DNA of 64,000 nt from positions 14,654-78,653 of the forward strand of contig DDLS01000210.1 in assembly GCA_002340255.1 (NCBI GenBank), given 5' to 3'. The notes beneath the pieces were generated by a model. It did no database searches. It worked only from the letters and a program-made list of their open reading frames with translations, and had not been told where the DNA came from. Source of the DNA: Cyanobacteria bacterium UBA2566. GTDB taxonomy: Bacteria > Cyanobacteriota > Cyanobacteriia > Cyanobacteriales > Desertifilaceae. The position numbers and the translations under genes are program-made. This document shows, one piece after another, positions 45,987-55,094 of the stretch (position 1 is its first letter; each line of letters starts with the position of its first letter).

Positions 45987-46082
45987 GGGCATCATTCCTC
46001 CTTTATTAATCAGTTATTACTAAACCATGACACAGCCATCATTACCTATTATGGGACTGATTTGGCCCATTGATGCCATGCA

Positions 46083-47087
46083 TCAGTGAAATTTAGGGGA
46101 TTTAAGCAAAAATGCCTGCAATTGAGAAAACGAGCAGCCATAGGTAACAGCAGGATGTTCATACCCTTTCAGTTGCACCATATGTTTTTCAAATAGAGTC
46201 GGATTCGTTCCCACACTAAACAAATACTGATAAGTTGTTTTACCTAGAGCAATATCTTTCTGAATTTGCTTCGTACAAGATTCGAGTCGGAAAGCCGCAT
46301 TAACGGTATCTCCTAAAGCTGTATAATCCGGGCGATCGCCACTTCCCGTATTGCCCACCATGGCATATCCCGTATTTACTCCAGCTCCAATACGCATCGG
46401 TGACGGCAAAGGATACTCCTTGGCCAACTTCTGGGTCATCTGATGCAGTTGATGGAGAGCATAGAGGATTTTCATCACCTCCATTTGGTTTACCCCCTCC
46501 GTACCATGAAACCAAACCGCCATCACCGCATCCCCAATATACTTATCCACCCAGCTATCATACTTGCGGAGAATCTTGCCAACATTGCGAAACCAATTGC
46601 CCATCATCGTTGATAAAGTGACATCATCCATCTGCTGAGTCAAACCGGTAAAATTGCGAATATCAACCACCATCACCGAAATCAACCGACGCACATGTAA
46701 AGCCGCCGTCACATGGGAATTCTCTTCTATATCTTCCAAATCTAAGGTTGGGTCTGGAACCGCCAAGGGATCGTGAAAGTGGGCCTCAGTCTGGCCAAAC
46801 ATCAAATGATCCCCATCTTGTAGGGTGACTGGCACATTCACCCGACGACCATTGACAAACGTTCCATTACGACTTCCAAGATCGATTAAATAAACTGTTC
46901 CCGTGTCTGTATGTTGGATCATGGCATGGTTACGCGAGATCCATGGATCAGACAACACGACGGTATTGTCTTGAGTGCGTCCAATGGTCCAACACTGATT
47001 GCCCGCTAATGAAAGATGGCGAATTGATGAAGGGGTTTTAAGGACAAGATAAGGAGGAGTATTTACGCTCACTGTGGACGGCCTCAT
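46083..47087 (-). CDS. FHA-class III nucleotide cyclase
   Basis: 334 residues: an N-terminal FHA phosphothreonine-binding domain (about 15-105; IGRTQDNTVVLSDPWISRNHAMI, DLGSRNGTFVNGRRV) joined to a class III adenylate/guanylate cyclase catalytic domain (about 130-320). Metal-binding Asp residues lie in VVDIRNFTGLT and DKYIGDAVMAVW; the transition-state Asn/Arg pair is in GDTVNAAFRLE. No membrane segment. It probably makes cAMP under control of a Ser/Thr kinase that the FHA domain reads; cAMP governs motility in cyanobacteria. Confidence 0.92.
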   Translation of the reverse strand: MRPSTVSVNTPPYLVLKTPSSIRHLSLAGNQCWTIGRTQDNTVVLSDPWISRNHAMIQHTDTGTVYLIDLGSRNGTFVNGRRVNVPVTLQDGDHLMFGQTEAHFHDPLAVPDPTLDLEDIEENSHVTAALHVRRLISVMVVDIRNFTGLTQQMDDVTLSTMMGNWFRNVGKILRKYDSWVDKYIGDAVMAVWFHGTEGVNQMEVMKILYALHQLHQMTQKLAKEYPLPSPMRIGAGVNTGYAMVGNTGSGDRPDYTALGDTVNAAFRLESCTKQIQKDIALGKTTYQYLFSVGTNPTLFEKHMVQLKGYEHPAVTYGCSFSQLQAFLLKSPKFH

Positions 47088-47231
47088 TGCAGTTATGATG
47101 TCCCTAGATGCATCCTGACATAGTTTTTAAGATAAACGAATTCTCTAGAAGTTAAAGAAGTAAGGATCTAATTCTCTCGAGTTTCCTGTTCCTTGTACAC
47201 TATCGATCATAGTCTCTGCTTTCCTAAATTT

Positions 47232-47840
47232 ATGTTTGATCCGCTACCTCCTTCTAAACCTAATGTCCACCAAATTGCCAGCGAATTTTATCGATTGGGA
47301 TGGATTGGTTTTTGGGTACAACTTGGTTTAGGAATCATACCCATTGTTATTTTGCTGTTTGTCTTGTTATTTGACAATAGACCGAACTCTGCACAAGCGG
47401 GTAATGCTTGGCTAGGTACAATTCTAGCCTATGGGTGTTTATTAACCTTAATTTTTACGATTTATTGGTGTTTTCATTACACTCAATTGTCCGATCAACT
47501 CAAAAATCCAGAATTGCGCCCCTCTAAGGCTCAAATTCGTCGTAGTCTATGGATTGGGATTCTAGCCAATTTGTGTGGCATGACTTGCGCGATGATTGTG
47601 GCTCTCTGGCGAGTCGGAACCTTATTATTCCGGATGTTATCCTTGCCTCCTGGAGCCTCAACCATTTATACGCCTATGCCAGGAGCTGCGGTTGTTAACC
47701 CCGGCTCTATTATTGTGCCTATGAATATGATTTCCCTACAAGCAATGATGAATACGATCGCCGCTGAACTCGTTGGTGTAACCGTCACCCTCTGGCTTCT
47801 CTATCGAGTCATCCAACATACCTCCCCTGGAGAATCTTAA
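47232..47840 (+). CDS. DUF3611 membrane protein
   Basis: A 202-residue protein with four hydrophobic segments (about 25-45, 63-85, 115-140, 172-192). The opening PNVHQIASEFYRLGWIGFWVQL and the SKAQIRRSLWIGILANLCGMTCAMIVALWRVGTLLFRML block (about 107-145) are signatures of the cyanobacterial/plastid DUF3611 family, of unknown function. I start at the ATG at 47232; the in-frame TTG at 47193 adds 13 residues upstream of the conserved start. It is 10 bp from the converging HlyD-type gene. Confidence 0.85.
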   Translation: MFDPLPPSKPNVHQIASEFYRLGWIGFWVQLGLGIIPIVILLFVLLFDNRPNSAQAGNAWLGTILAYGCLLTLIFTIYWCFHYTQLSDQLKNPELRPSKAQIRRSLWIGILANLCGMTCAMIVALWRVGTLLFRMLSLPPGASTIYTPMPGAAVVNPGSIIVPMNMISLQAMMNTIAAELVGVTVTLWLLYRVIQHTSPGES

Positions 47841-47850
47841 GTCACCCATC

Positions 47851-49290
47851 CTAACTCGATTGGGTCTCTAAAGGGGTTCCCGGTTCCAAATTTAGATCTG
47901 GATTGGGTAGAATCACGTTATCCCCTGGTGTTAAACCAGATAGCACTTCTACTGTATCTAAGCCTTCTAAACCTAGGGTCACTTCTCGTTTTTGGGCGAA
48001 ACCCTGCTCATCTTTGACCCAAACAAACGTCATTTTGCCTGACCTTTGTAACGCCTCTAAACCAACCACCACCACATCTTGGCGTTGATCGAGGATAATT
48101 TCCACATTGACCTGACTTCCCGGAATCAAAGTTCCTGTGGACTGATTGAGTTGAATGATAGCTGATACAGTCGCCAGTCCACCTGGCGAGCCTTGAGAGT
48201 CGGAGACGGAGATCGCTTGGGGAGATAACGCCACGACTTGACCGTCATAAACTGGGGAATCCGGACCAATAATCGTAATCCGAGCAGGTTGATTCAAGCG
48301 TACTTTGGCTGCATTCAGGGTGGATAAACTCAGCCGTACATATTCCTGGGTGGGGTCTCCCAGGGTTAATAACTCATGCCCCCGTGTGACTCCCTCACCA
48401 TTATTAACATTCACCCGTAAAACTACGCCATTGATGGGAGTAGTAATCAGGGTATCTTGCAGTTCTTGTTGAATTTTGCGTAACTCTAACTCTTGTCGTT
48501 GCAGTTGCAGTTGGATTCTGTTGACAGCAAGTTGGGCATTTTGCAGTTCAGAAGTGGCACTTGCGATCGCCGTCTGCTGTTGATTAGATTGTTCTAATTT
48601 CTGCCGTTCTAAGATGAGGGTTTCTGTTTCTACTGTTAATTGGGCCTCACGCACAGCAATTTCAGCATCTCTGACCTTTCGGCGTTGGCTTCGCAATTGA
48701 TCTCCAGAAATAAATCCCTTCTCCTCTAATTCTAGTAGATTTTCTAACTCTTCTTGACTATCGGCTAAATCCGCTTGTTTTTCCTGCACCTGTTGTTGGT
48801 GACGTTCTAACCTTAACTGTTTTTCTTCCAATTCCAACGTGTGAATCTGAAGTTGTCGTTGGGTTGTTTCTAATGTCTGTTCGGCTGCTTGCACCTTCTG
48901 TCGATCGTGTGCCAACTGAACCATCGTTTCTTCGATTTCAGTCAGTTGTGCTTGCAAACGAGTTTCCCGTTCTGGATTGCGTAACCGAATGATTTCCTCT
49001 CCAGCCTGTACCTGTTCACCCACAGTGACTAACACTTGCTCGACTGTACTATCATCAGGGGCTTTGATCGTTTGTTGATCGCCCAATCGCACGATTCCAC
49101 TTTCGTTAATCGTCTGCTCTAGTGAACCGGATTCAATCGCTGTTGTCGTGACTTTCACGGGTGAAGGGGTACGTTGAAGTATTGAGGTATAAGCCAGAAG
49201 ACTGAAAACAGAAATTGCGGCGATCGCCCCCGATCCCATCAACCACCGAATTCCCTGTTTATGTTGTTGTTTAGCCAAAATTTCCATCAT
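47851..49290 (-). CDS. HlyD/RND-type periplasmic adaptor
   Basis: Membrane-fusion adaptor of about 479 residues. A short cytoplasmic start, a TM helix (about 17-34), an N-terminal biotinyl-lipoyl half (IKAPDDSTVEQVLVTVGEQVQAGEEIIRL), a long Gln/Glu/Leu coiled coil (about 100-285), the second lipoyl half (TPINGVVLRVNVNNGEGVTRGHELLTLGD), a beta-barrel and the membrane-proximal domain (VILPNPDLNLEPGTPL). It resembles MacA-like adaptors working with ABC or RND exporters. No exporter gene is adjacent. Start ATG at 49290; an upstream in-frame TTG-type start is unlikely. Confidence 0.88.
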   Translation of the reverse strand: MMEILAKQQHKQGIRWLMGSGAIAAISVFSLLAYTSILQRTPSPVKVTTTAIESGSLEQTINESGIVRLGDQQTIKAPDDSTVEQVLVTVGEQVQAGEEIIRLRNPERETRLQAQLTEIEETMVQLAHDRQKVQAAEQTLETTQRQLQIHTLELEEKQLRLERHQQQVQEKQADLADSQEELENLLELEEKGFISGDQLRSQRRKVRDAEIAVREAQLTVETETLILERQKLEQSNQQQTAIASATSELQNAQLAVNRIQLQLQRQELELRKIQQELQDTLITTPINGVVLRVNVNNGEGVTRGHELLTLGDPTQEYVRLSLSTLNAAKVRLNQPARITIIGPDSPVYDGQVVALSPQAISVSDSQGSPGGLATVSAIIQLNQSTGTLIPGSQVNVEIILDQRQDVVVVGLEALQRSGKMTFVWVKDEQGFAQKREVTLGLEGLDTVEVLSGLTPGDNVILPNPDLNLEPGTPLETQSS

Positions 49291-49483
49291 TGTTAAGCAT
49301 AGGTAGATCAATTGGCGATCCTGCTCCCTGTCGCCTAAATTTTCGGACTCAGGTAATCAAAGTCCCGTATGGCAATCACCTTGCTTAGTCTATCCAATCT
49401 CTAGCCGAAGATGCCAATTGACACACAGCGGTCAAACCATACTAAGCTGAAGAGAGGAGATCCCGACGCTACTGAACCCACTT

Positions 49484-50650
49484 ATGCAAATTTATTTGGA
49501 TTATAGTGCTACCACCCCAACACGCCCAGAGGCGATCGCTGCCATGCAGGAGATTTTGCTTCATCAATGGGGCAATCCGTCCAGTTTACATAGTTGGGGA
49601 CAACGGGCAGCGACGGTATTAGAATTAGCCAGAATGAAGGTGGCTGGTTTAATTGGAGCCAGTTCTAGCGAATCGATTATTTTTACGTCTGGTGGCACCG
49701 AGTCTGATAATTTAGCCCTGATGGGGATTGCTGGGCAATATACTCAACCGCAACATTTAATTATTTCCAGTGTGGAGCATTCGGCTGTTGCCCAACCGGC
49801 CCAATTTTTAGAGCAACGGGGATGGAGGGTGACTCGTTTACCGGTGAGTCGCCAGGGCAGGATCAATCCGGCGGATTTAGAAGCGGCTATTAGTAAGGAT
49901 ACGGTGTTAATTTCGGTTATCTATGGTCAAAGTGAGGTGGGAACCTTACAACCGATTGAGGAGTTGGGAAAAATTGCACAAGCCCATGGCATCGTTTTTC
50001 ACACAGATGCGGTACAGGTGGCAGGACGATTACCTTTAGATGTGGCTAGTTTGCCGGTAGATTTGTTGTCGTTGTCGAGTCATAAGATTTATGGTCCTCA
50101 AGGAACGGGAGCGTTGTATGTGCGACCGGGAGTTCAGTTGTATCCCTTAATCGGTGGAGGGGGACAGGAGCGGGGATTACGTTCGGGAACAGAGGCTACG
50201 GTGGCGATCGCTGGTTTTGGGGTAGCTGCGGAATTAGCTAGTGAAGAGTTACCAGAAGAAATGCTGCGGTTAAGGCGGTTGCGAGATCGCCTCTTTGAGC
50301 AATTGGTGGATATTGAGGGCTTAGTCCCTACGGGCGATCGCTGGCATCGCTTACCTCATCACGTAAGCTTATGTTGGCAAGATACTCGGGAAATTACGGG
50401 AAAAACCTTAGTACGGCAACTGAATTTAGCGGGAATTGGGATTAGTGCGGGTTCGGCTTGTCATAGTGGGAAACTTTCTCCAAGTCCGATTTTAAGAGCG
50501 ATGGGATATTCTGATCGGGAGGCGATCGGCGGCATTCGCTTCACGTTGGGTAAACAAACCACTGAAGCGGATATAGATTGGACAGCGATGGTGTTAAAGC
50601 AGATTTTGCAACGGTTGCGCTCAGAGTCTCCATGTTTGGTAAGAATTTGA
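49484..50650 (+). CDS. Cysteine desulfurase family protein
   Basis: 388-residue PLP enzyme of the NifS/IscS class, giving persulfide sulfur for Fe-S clusters or tRNA thiolation. YLDYSATTPTRPEA, IIFTSGGTESDNLAL, SSVEHSAV, D175 in FHTDAVQVAG, the PLP lysine K201 in SSHKIYGP, and the catalytic Cys326 in GSACHSGK. The short active-site loop places it with the IscS/NifS group I. It stands alone, without iscU or isc regulators. A purine heptamer array begins right at its 3' end. Confidence 0.93.
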   Translation: MQIYLDYSATTPTRPEAIAAMQEILLHQWGNPSSLHSWGQRAATVLELARMKVAGLIGASSSESIIFTSGGTESDNLALMGIAGQYTQPQHLIISSVEHSAVAQPAQFLEQRGWRVTRLPVSRQGRINPADLEAAISKDTVLISVIYGQSEVGTLQPIEELGKIAQAHGIVFHTDAVQVAGRLPLDVASLPVDLLSLSSHKIYGPQGTGALYVRPGVQLYPLIGGGGQERGLRSGTEATVAIAGFGVAAELASEELPEEMLRLRRLRDRLFEQLVDIEGLVPTGDRWHRLPHHVSLCWQDTREITGKTLVRQLNLAGIGISAGSACHSGKLSPSPILRAMGYSDREAIGGIRFTLGKQTTEADIDWTAMVLKQILQRLRSESPCLVRI

Positions 50651-50653
50651 GGG

Positions 50654-50702
50654 AAGAGGGAAGAGGGAAGAGGGAAGAGGGAAGAGGGAAGAGGGAAGAG
50701 GG
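50654..50702. repeat. Heptamer tandem array (AAGAGGG)7
   Basis: Seven exact copies of AAGAGGG, plus a partial copy before them, start at the cysteine desulfurase stop. Heptanucleotide STRR arrays are characteristic of many cyanobacterial genomes. Confidence 0.95.
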
Positions 50703-50760
50703 AATCTCCCCGCGTATGGAGCGTCCCCGTGTCTCCCTATCGCCCCATCCACGCGTCCCC

Positions 50761-51711
50761 TCAGTCCTCGAACCAGCGATCGGTTCCTAATCCAAGGGCA
50801 CGCTGTAGGTTAAGAGTCGCCGCTAATCTGAGGAGCATTTTACGGGCGATCGCCGTTTCAAAGACAGAAGAGAGAACCATCTCCACTCGATAAGCTTGGC
50901 AAAACTCGATCAACCGGGAGGGAAAGCCTAAAATTGCGGGTTTAACAACCATAACTCCTGGCCATCCTGCGTGATAACAGTTTAGGAACTGTTGCCAGGT
51001 GGCGATCGATTCATCTAAAGCTAAAGGGGTTGGATACTCCTGAGAGAGGGCTAACATAGCCTCAAACTCAGATATCCCTAGAGGTTGTTCCAAAAATTCC
51101 ACCGGCCGATCTGCACAGGCTTGCAACCATTGATGGGCCTGAGTTTCCGTGAGTCCTCCATTAGCATCCAAGCGCAGTTTTATCCCATCTGGAAGCATTG
51201 ATAAGAGGTCTTGAAAATCGTTCAATTCTTGGGAAATCTCTGCTACCGCTATTTTCCATTTCAATGTTTGATAGCCCTGATTCCAAATCGGTAATTGGAG
51301 GTCGAGGGCTGCTTTTCCTGTCGGTAATAAGCCACAAACGTGAGTTAAATTAGGCGGCACTTCCCAATTGTGTAGATCGATTAAGGCTGACTCAAAACCA
51401 AATTGACAGGCAGGGAAATGATCGGGAATAGAACGAATCTGTTCCTCGGTAATTTGATCGCCAAACGACTGACAAAATTGTAAAGCTTCTGTAACATTTT
51501 CTGACCCAAACCCAGGTAAGGGGGAAATTTCTCCCCAACCGCGATCGTTCGATTCTTCTTCGTCGATCCGGCGCAACTGAATCCAAATCCCTTGGCGATC
51601 TCGCCACACGCCATGATGGGTATGCAAGGGCTGTTTAAATGGACGGCAATAAGCTTGGATACTTAACCGATATCGATCGTTATTTTGAGAATTCTTAATA
51701 TTGATCCCCAT
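50761..51711 (-). CDS. menC: o-succinylbenzoate synthase
   Basis: Enolase-superfamily dehydratase in the phylloquinone (vitamin K1) pathway, supplying the PSI A1 quinone. 316 residues. GWGEISPLPGFGSEN, the KxK acid/base lysines in TLKWKI, metal ligands in LRLDANGGLT, EFLEQPLG and LALDESIAT, and the second catalytic Lys in VVKPAILG. The N-terminal capping domain is complete. The gene stands alone; no other men gene is in the window. Confidence 0.9.
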   Translation of the reverse strand: MGINIKNSQNNDRYRLSIQAYCRPFKQPLHTHHGVWRDRQGIWIQLRRIDEEESNDRGWGEISPLPGFGSENVTEALQFCQSFGDQITEEQIRSIPDHFPACQFGFESALIDLHNWEVPPNLTHVCGLLPTGKAALDLQLPIWNQGYQTLKWKIAVAEISQELNDFQDLLSMLPDGIKLRLDANGGLTETQAHQWLQACADRPVEFLEQPLGISEFEAMLALSQEYPTPLALDESIATWQQFLNCYHAGWPGVMVVKPAILGFPSRLIEFCQAYRVEMVLSSVFETAIARKMLLRLAATLNLQRALGLGTDRWFED

Positions 51712-52126
51712 GTGCCAACAAACTTGTTACTATAGATATAAGTTCTTTTTCCTGTAATTCTAACTTAATTTAAACCCAATTTTTATCCAATCATGTCTGA
51801 TATGAATTAGAGACTGAAACTCTTGACTTGCTGCTCTATTTGTCTTCTATAGTGTTTCTCTCTTCTTATGGAGTTCAGCTTGAAGCCTTAGACCTTAAGT
51901 GATACAGACTATTGCTAGAGTGTGAAGCGCTATATTGTCTATTCCAGTTGCCCAGCAAGACTTTCAAGCGATCCGAATCTATATCAGCCGTCAATTAGTA
52001 AAAAACCAGATGGAAAACAATTCCTGAAGATGATATCATAGGATAAAAAAGATAACCACATCAGTTAGTCAGGAATAAAACGAGTCATTGCTTATTTTTA
52101 TTCCCTTAATCTTGGGTCAAACTGCC
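51712..52126. other. Intergenic stretch, nothing firm
   Basis: 415 bases between menC and a small membrane-protein gene. A TTGACT and TATAGT pair at about 51819-51850 (19-base spacer) could be a promoter. A 38-codon GTG-started frame from about 51920 has no family resemblance. I see no RNA gene. Confidence 0.35.
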
Positions 52127-52345
52127 ATGAGAGAATTATCCTATTCCACCCCTCCCCCTGCCGTTTCTGCGGATAGGCTAGAACTGCAAGTTGAGCCGAA
52201 TTCGTTACAGAAAATAGCGTCTGTCGATCGCGGATTAGTTCAATGGGTTAAACGTTTAATTTTCGTATTGCTCTTAGGAGTAGCCAGTGTGGGACTCCTG
52301 TTCTTAGCCGTAACTGTGGTGTCTCCAGTAGAAGGGGACGATTGA
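52127..52345 (+). CDS. Small single-TM protein
   Basis: 72 residues: a hydrophilic N terminus with PPPAVSADRLELQVEPNSLQ, then one membrane helix (about 45-66, LIFVLLLGVASVGLLFLAVTVV) and a short acidic tail (PVEGDD). ATG at 52127. Not a family I can name. It is followed by a strong hairpin at 52429-52454. Confidence 0.55.
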   Translation: MRELSYSTPPPAVSADRLELQVEPNSLQKIASVDRGLVQWVKRLIFVLLLGVASVGLLFLAVTVVSPVEGDD

Positions 52346-52428
52346 TCTAGCTATTCTCAACTAACCTTCTGTGGCTCAACCTCAATTGGACACCCTTTTA
52401 TGCAACACCAGAACAATCAATTCACGAT

Positions 52429-52454
52429 AATAGGGGCAATTCATTGCCCCTATT
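52429..52454 (+). terminator. 12-bp hairpin with AATTCATT centre
   Basis: AATAGGGGCAAT / ATTGCCCCTATT, separated by TC, about 85 bases after the small membrane-protein gene. The core GGGGCAATTCATTGCCCC belongs to the same loop family as 40514-40534 and 40571-40591. It may act as a terminator, though only TT plus CG follows. Confidence 0.55.
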
Positions 52455-52615
52455 TCGCCTTGATGTAAGACGACCCTTGAGAGTCCTGATTCCCTAAAAC
52501 TAGACTGTACATTACATTAAAGTGTAGATAGAAAACTTTCCTCAGGATCGAACTCTAGAGCTTCAAGCAACCTTTGAAGAGGTGGGTGCGTCTAAGGACA
52601 TCTGCGTGACGGTGA

Positions 52616-53530
52616 ATGATGGCTATGTTAAGTCTTATGAAGAAATTGAAGCTTCGGCGATGGATTTATCCCGTGATTTCCCTTTGGGTTGCCCTGGGAG
52701 TTTGGGTGGGGAGTCCCCAAATGAGCCAAGGGTTTTCGATTTGGGATATTCTTCCAGATGTGATTCAATATGTGCAACTGGCCAGTTTAGGCGATCTCCA
52801 AGAAATGGCTCTAGGCAAACAAATTAACCAGCAACTCATTAGCCAAGAAGTCCGAATCTATGACGATCCTGAATTAACGGATTACATCGATCGTATTGGG
52901 CAACGGCTGGCGAAAGAAAGTTACCGTCCACCCACATCAAATTATCGGTATACATTCCAAATCGTTGATGATGATTCTGTTAATGCCTTTGCTACCCTGG
53001 GCGGCTTTGTTTATCTCCACACCGGACTGATGAAAGAAGCTGAAAACGAAGCCGAATTAGCGAGCGTCATCGGTCATGAAATTGCCCATATCACCGAACG
53101 TCATGCCATTAACCAAATGCGTCGCGTCGCTCTAACCAATGGGTTAGCCACTGCTGCGGGAGTCGATCAAAGCCAGATCGTGCGCTTAGGTGTAGAAATT
53201 GCCTTGCGTTTACCCCATTCTAGGGAAGCCGAATATGAAGCAGATCGAGTGGGACTGAATATGATCGCAGCGGCAGGCTATGCCCAAATTGGCATGGTAG
53301 ACTTCATGAAAAAATTAAGCCGATCGCCCTCTAGACCAACCTTTCTCAGCACCCATCCCCATACTAACGATCGAGTTCAAGCTTTAGAACAGGCGATCGA
53401 TCCAGAATTTGCAGCCATGGGTAAGGGACTCGATCCGAATGATTATCAACGTCAAATTGCTACGTTGAATGGCGGAAGTGGCGATCGGAATTCATCCGAT
53501 CAATCTGATGAAGAATTTTGGCCCCTATAG
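52616..53530 (+). CDS. M48 family metalloprotease
   Basis: 304-residue exported zinc protease of the BepA/YfgC type. Signal or TM segment (about 15-38), IYDDPELTDYIDRIGQRLAK, VNAFATLGGFVYLHTGLM, zinc motif H154-E-I-A-H158, the third-ligand Glu in SREAEYEADRVGLNMIAAAGY, and STHPHTNDRVQAL. It probably takes part in envelope protein quality control. Possible starts are the ATGs at 52616, 52619 and 52625; none has a strong ribosome-binding site. The HtrA-type protease gene follows on the same strand after 160 bp. Confidence 0.92.
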   Translation: MMAMLSLMKKLKLRRWIYPVISLWVALGVWVGSPQMSQGFSIWDILPDVIQYVQLASLGDLQEMALGKQINQQLISQEVRIYDDPELTDYIDRIGQRLAKESYRPPTSNYRYTFQIVDDDSVNAFATLGGFVYLHTGLMKEAENEAELASVIGHEIAHITERHAINQMRRVALTNGLATAAGVDQSQIVRLGVEIALRLPHSREAEYEADRVGLNMIAAAGYAQIGMVDFMKKLSRSPSRPTFLSTHPHTNDRVQALEQAIDPEFAAMGKGLDPNDYQRQIATLNGGSGDRNSSDQSDEEFWPL

Positions 53531-53689
53531 CATAAGGCGTAGTGATTAATCTGCGCATCTGGAGTGCCCCCGCATCTTCTCCCAGTGCGGTTAACCGAAA
53601 CAGCCAATCAACCGACAAAATCGCTAACCTAATAATATAAAGCTAAACGGTCAGCATTGACTTAACCTGATATCGCCAGAGTGTGACCC

Positions 53690-54916
53690 ATGACCAATCC
53701 CTATCCATCCGATAAACCGGCAACTCCAGCCCCCTGGAAACAACCCCTCATCTACATTACCCTAATGCTCTTGGGCAGTACGCTCACTTTAGTTGGGACT
53801 CAGGTTTTATCGCGATCGCCAAATTTATCCACTTCAACTCAACAAACCTCTACGACTGTCTCAGCCCTTCCTTCAAGCGCAACGGCTCCATTAGTGCCCA
53901 CCAGTAATGATAGTTTTGTCAGTCAGGTTGTACAAAATGTTGGTCCTGCGGTTGTTCGCATTGATGCGTCCCGGATTGTCACGCAACAAGTCCCGGATAT
54001 CTTCAACGATCCCTTTTTCCGGCGCTTCTTTGGTGGTGCAACTCCCATGCCCCAAGAACGAGAAGTTCGAGGGTCAGGTTCAGGATTTATTATTAATGAA
54101 GAAGGTATGATTTTAACCAATGCCCATGTGATTGAGGGCACAGATATCGTAGATGTGACGCTCAAAGATGGACGCACCTTAGAAGGAAAAGTTTTAGGTA
54201 CAGACCCAGTCACTGATGTAGCAGTTGTCAAGATTGAAGGAGAAAATCTACCCACGGTAAAATTGGGGAATTCGGATACTTTACAGCCCGGTGAATGGGC
54301 GATCGCCATTGGTAACCCCCTCGGTTTAGATAATACGGTTACCGTAGGCATTATCAGCGCCACCGGTCGCTCTAGCGCCCAAGTGGGGATTCCCGATAAA
54401 CGAGTGAGCTTTATTCAAACCGATGCAGCCATTAACCCCGGTAATTCTGGCGGCCCCCTACTCAACCAAAATGGGGAAGTTATTGGTATTAATACCGCCA
54501 TTATTCAAGGGGCCCAAGGCTTAGGCTTTTCCATTCCCATCAATACAGCCCAAAACATTGCCGATCAACTGGTCAGTAAAGGTCAAGTAGACCATCCCTA
54601 CCTTGGCATTCAAATGGTCACCCTAACGCCAGATCTGCAAAAAGAAATTAATCAAAATCCGAATAGTGGCTTTAAGATCTCCGCAGAGCAGGGGGTTTTA
54701 ATTGTGCAAGTCATGCCCGAATCTCCAGCCGCTCAAGCTGGTATCCGCGCTGGAGATGTGATTACCGAAATCGATGGTAAACCCATGAGGGAAGCCACAG
54801 ACATTCAACAAGCGGTACAAAATACCCAAGTGGGTAGTGCTTTAAATGTGTTAATCCGTCGTGGCGATCGGTCTTTACCTTTAACTGTCCGTCCAGGAGT
54901 CTTTCCTGCTCAATAG
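53690..54916 (+). CDS. HtrA/Deg-type serine protease
   Basis: 408-residue membrane-anchored trypsin-like protease with one PDZ domain, of the HhoA/HhoB/HtrA group. TM segment (about 19-41), catalytic triad H146 (TNAHV), D176 (TDVAVV) and S253 (GNSGGPLL), the L3/LA region IFNDPFFRRFFGG, and PDZ domain (about 305-400) with carboxylate-binding YLGIQMV and GIRAGDVITEIDGKPM. It acts in periplasmic or lumenal stress proteolysis. I cannot assign which of the three paralogues it is. Confidence 0.93.
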   Translation: MTNPYPSDKPATPAPWKQPLIYITLMLLGSTLTLVGTQVLSRSPNLSTSTQQTSTTVSALPSSATAPLVPTSNDSFVSQVVQNVGPAVVRIDASRIVTQQVPDIFNDPFFRRFFGGATPMPQEREVRGSGSGFIINEEGMILTNAHVIEGTDIVDVTLKDGRTLEGKVLGTDPVTDVAVVKIEGENLPTVKLGNSDTLQPGEWAIAIGNPLGLDNTVTVGIISATGRSSAQVGIPDKRVSFIQTDAAINPGNSGGPLLNQNGEVIGINTAIIQGAQGLGFSIPINTAQNIADQLVSKGQVDHPYLGIQMVTLTPDLQKEINQNPNSGFKISAEQGVLIVQVMPESPAAQAGIRAGDVITEIDGKPMREATDIQQAVQNTQVGSALNVLIRRGDRSLPLTVRPGVFPAQ

Positions 54917-55094
54917 AGGGAGGAAGAGTTAAGAAGCTAGGGAGCCAGACGCTCCCACACCAAAACATTCAAGGTTTCAGTAGTGTCCTCCCGTAGCGAA
55001 GCGACTGCCCCTCATCCCCCAGGAGAAGGGGAAAGTCAAGAATCCCGTGGGAGAGGGCATTTCCTGTTGCACAATTCATTTAGACTAGCAATAC

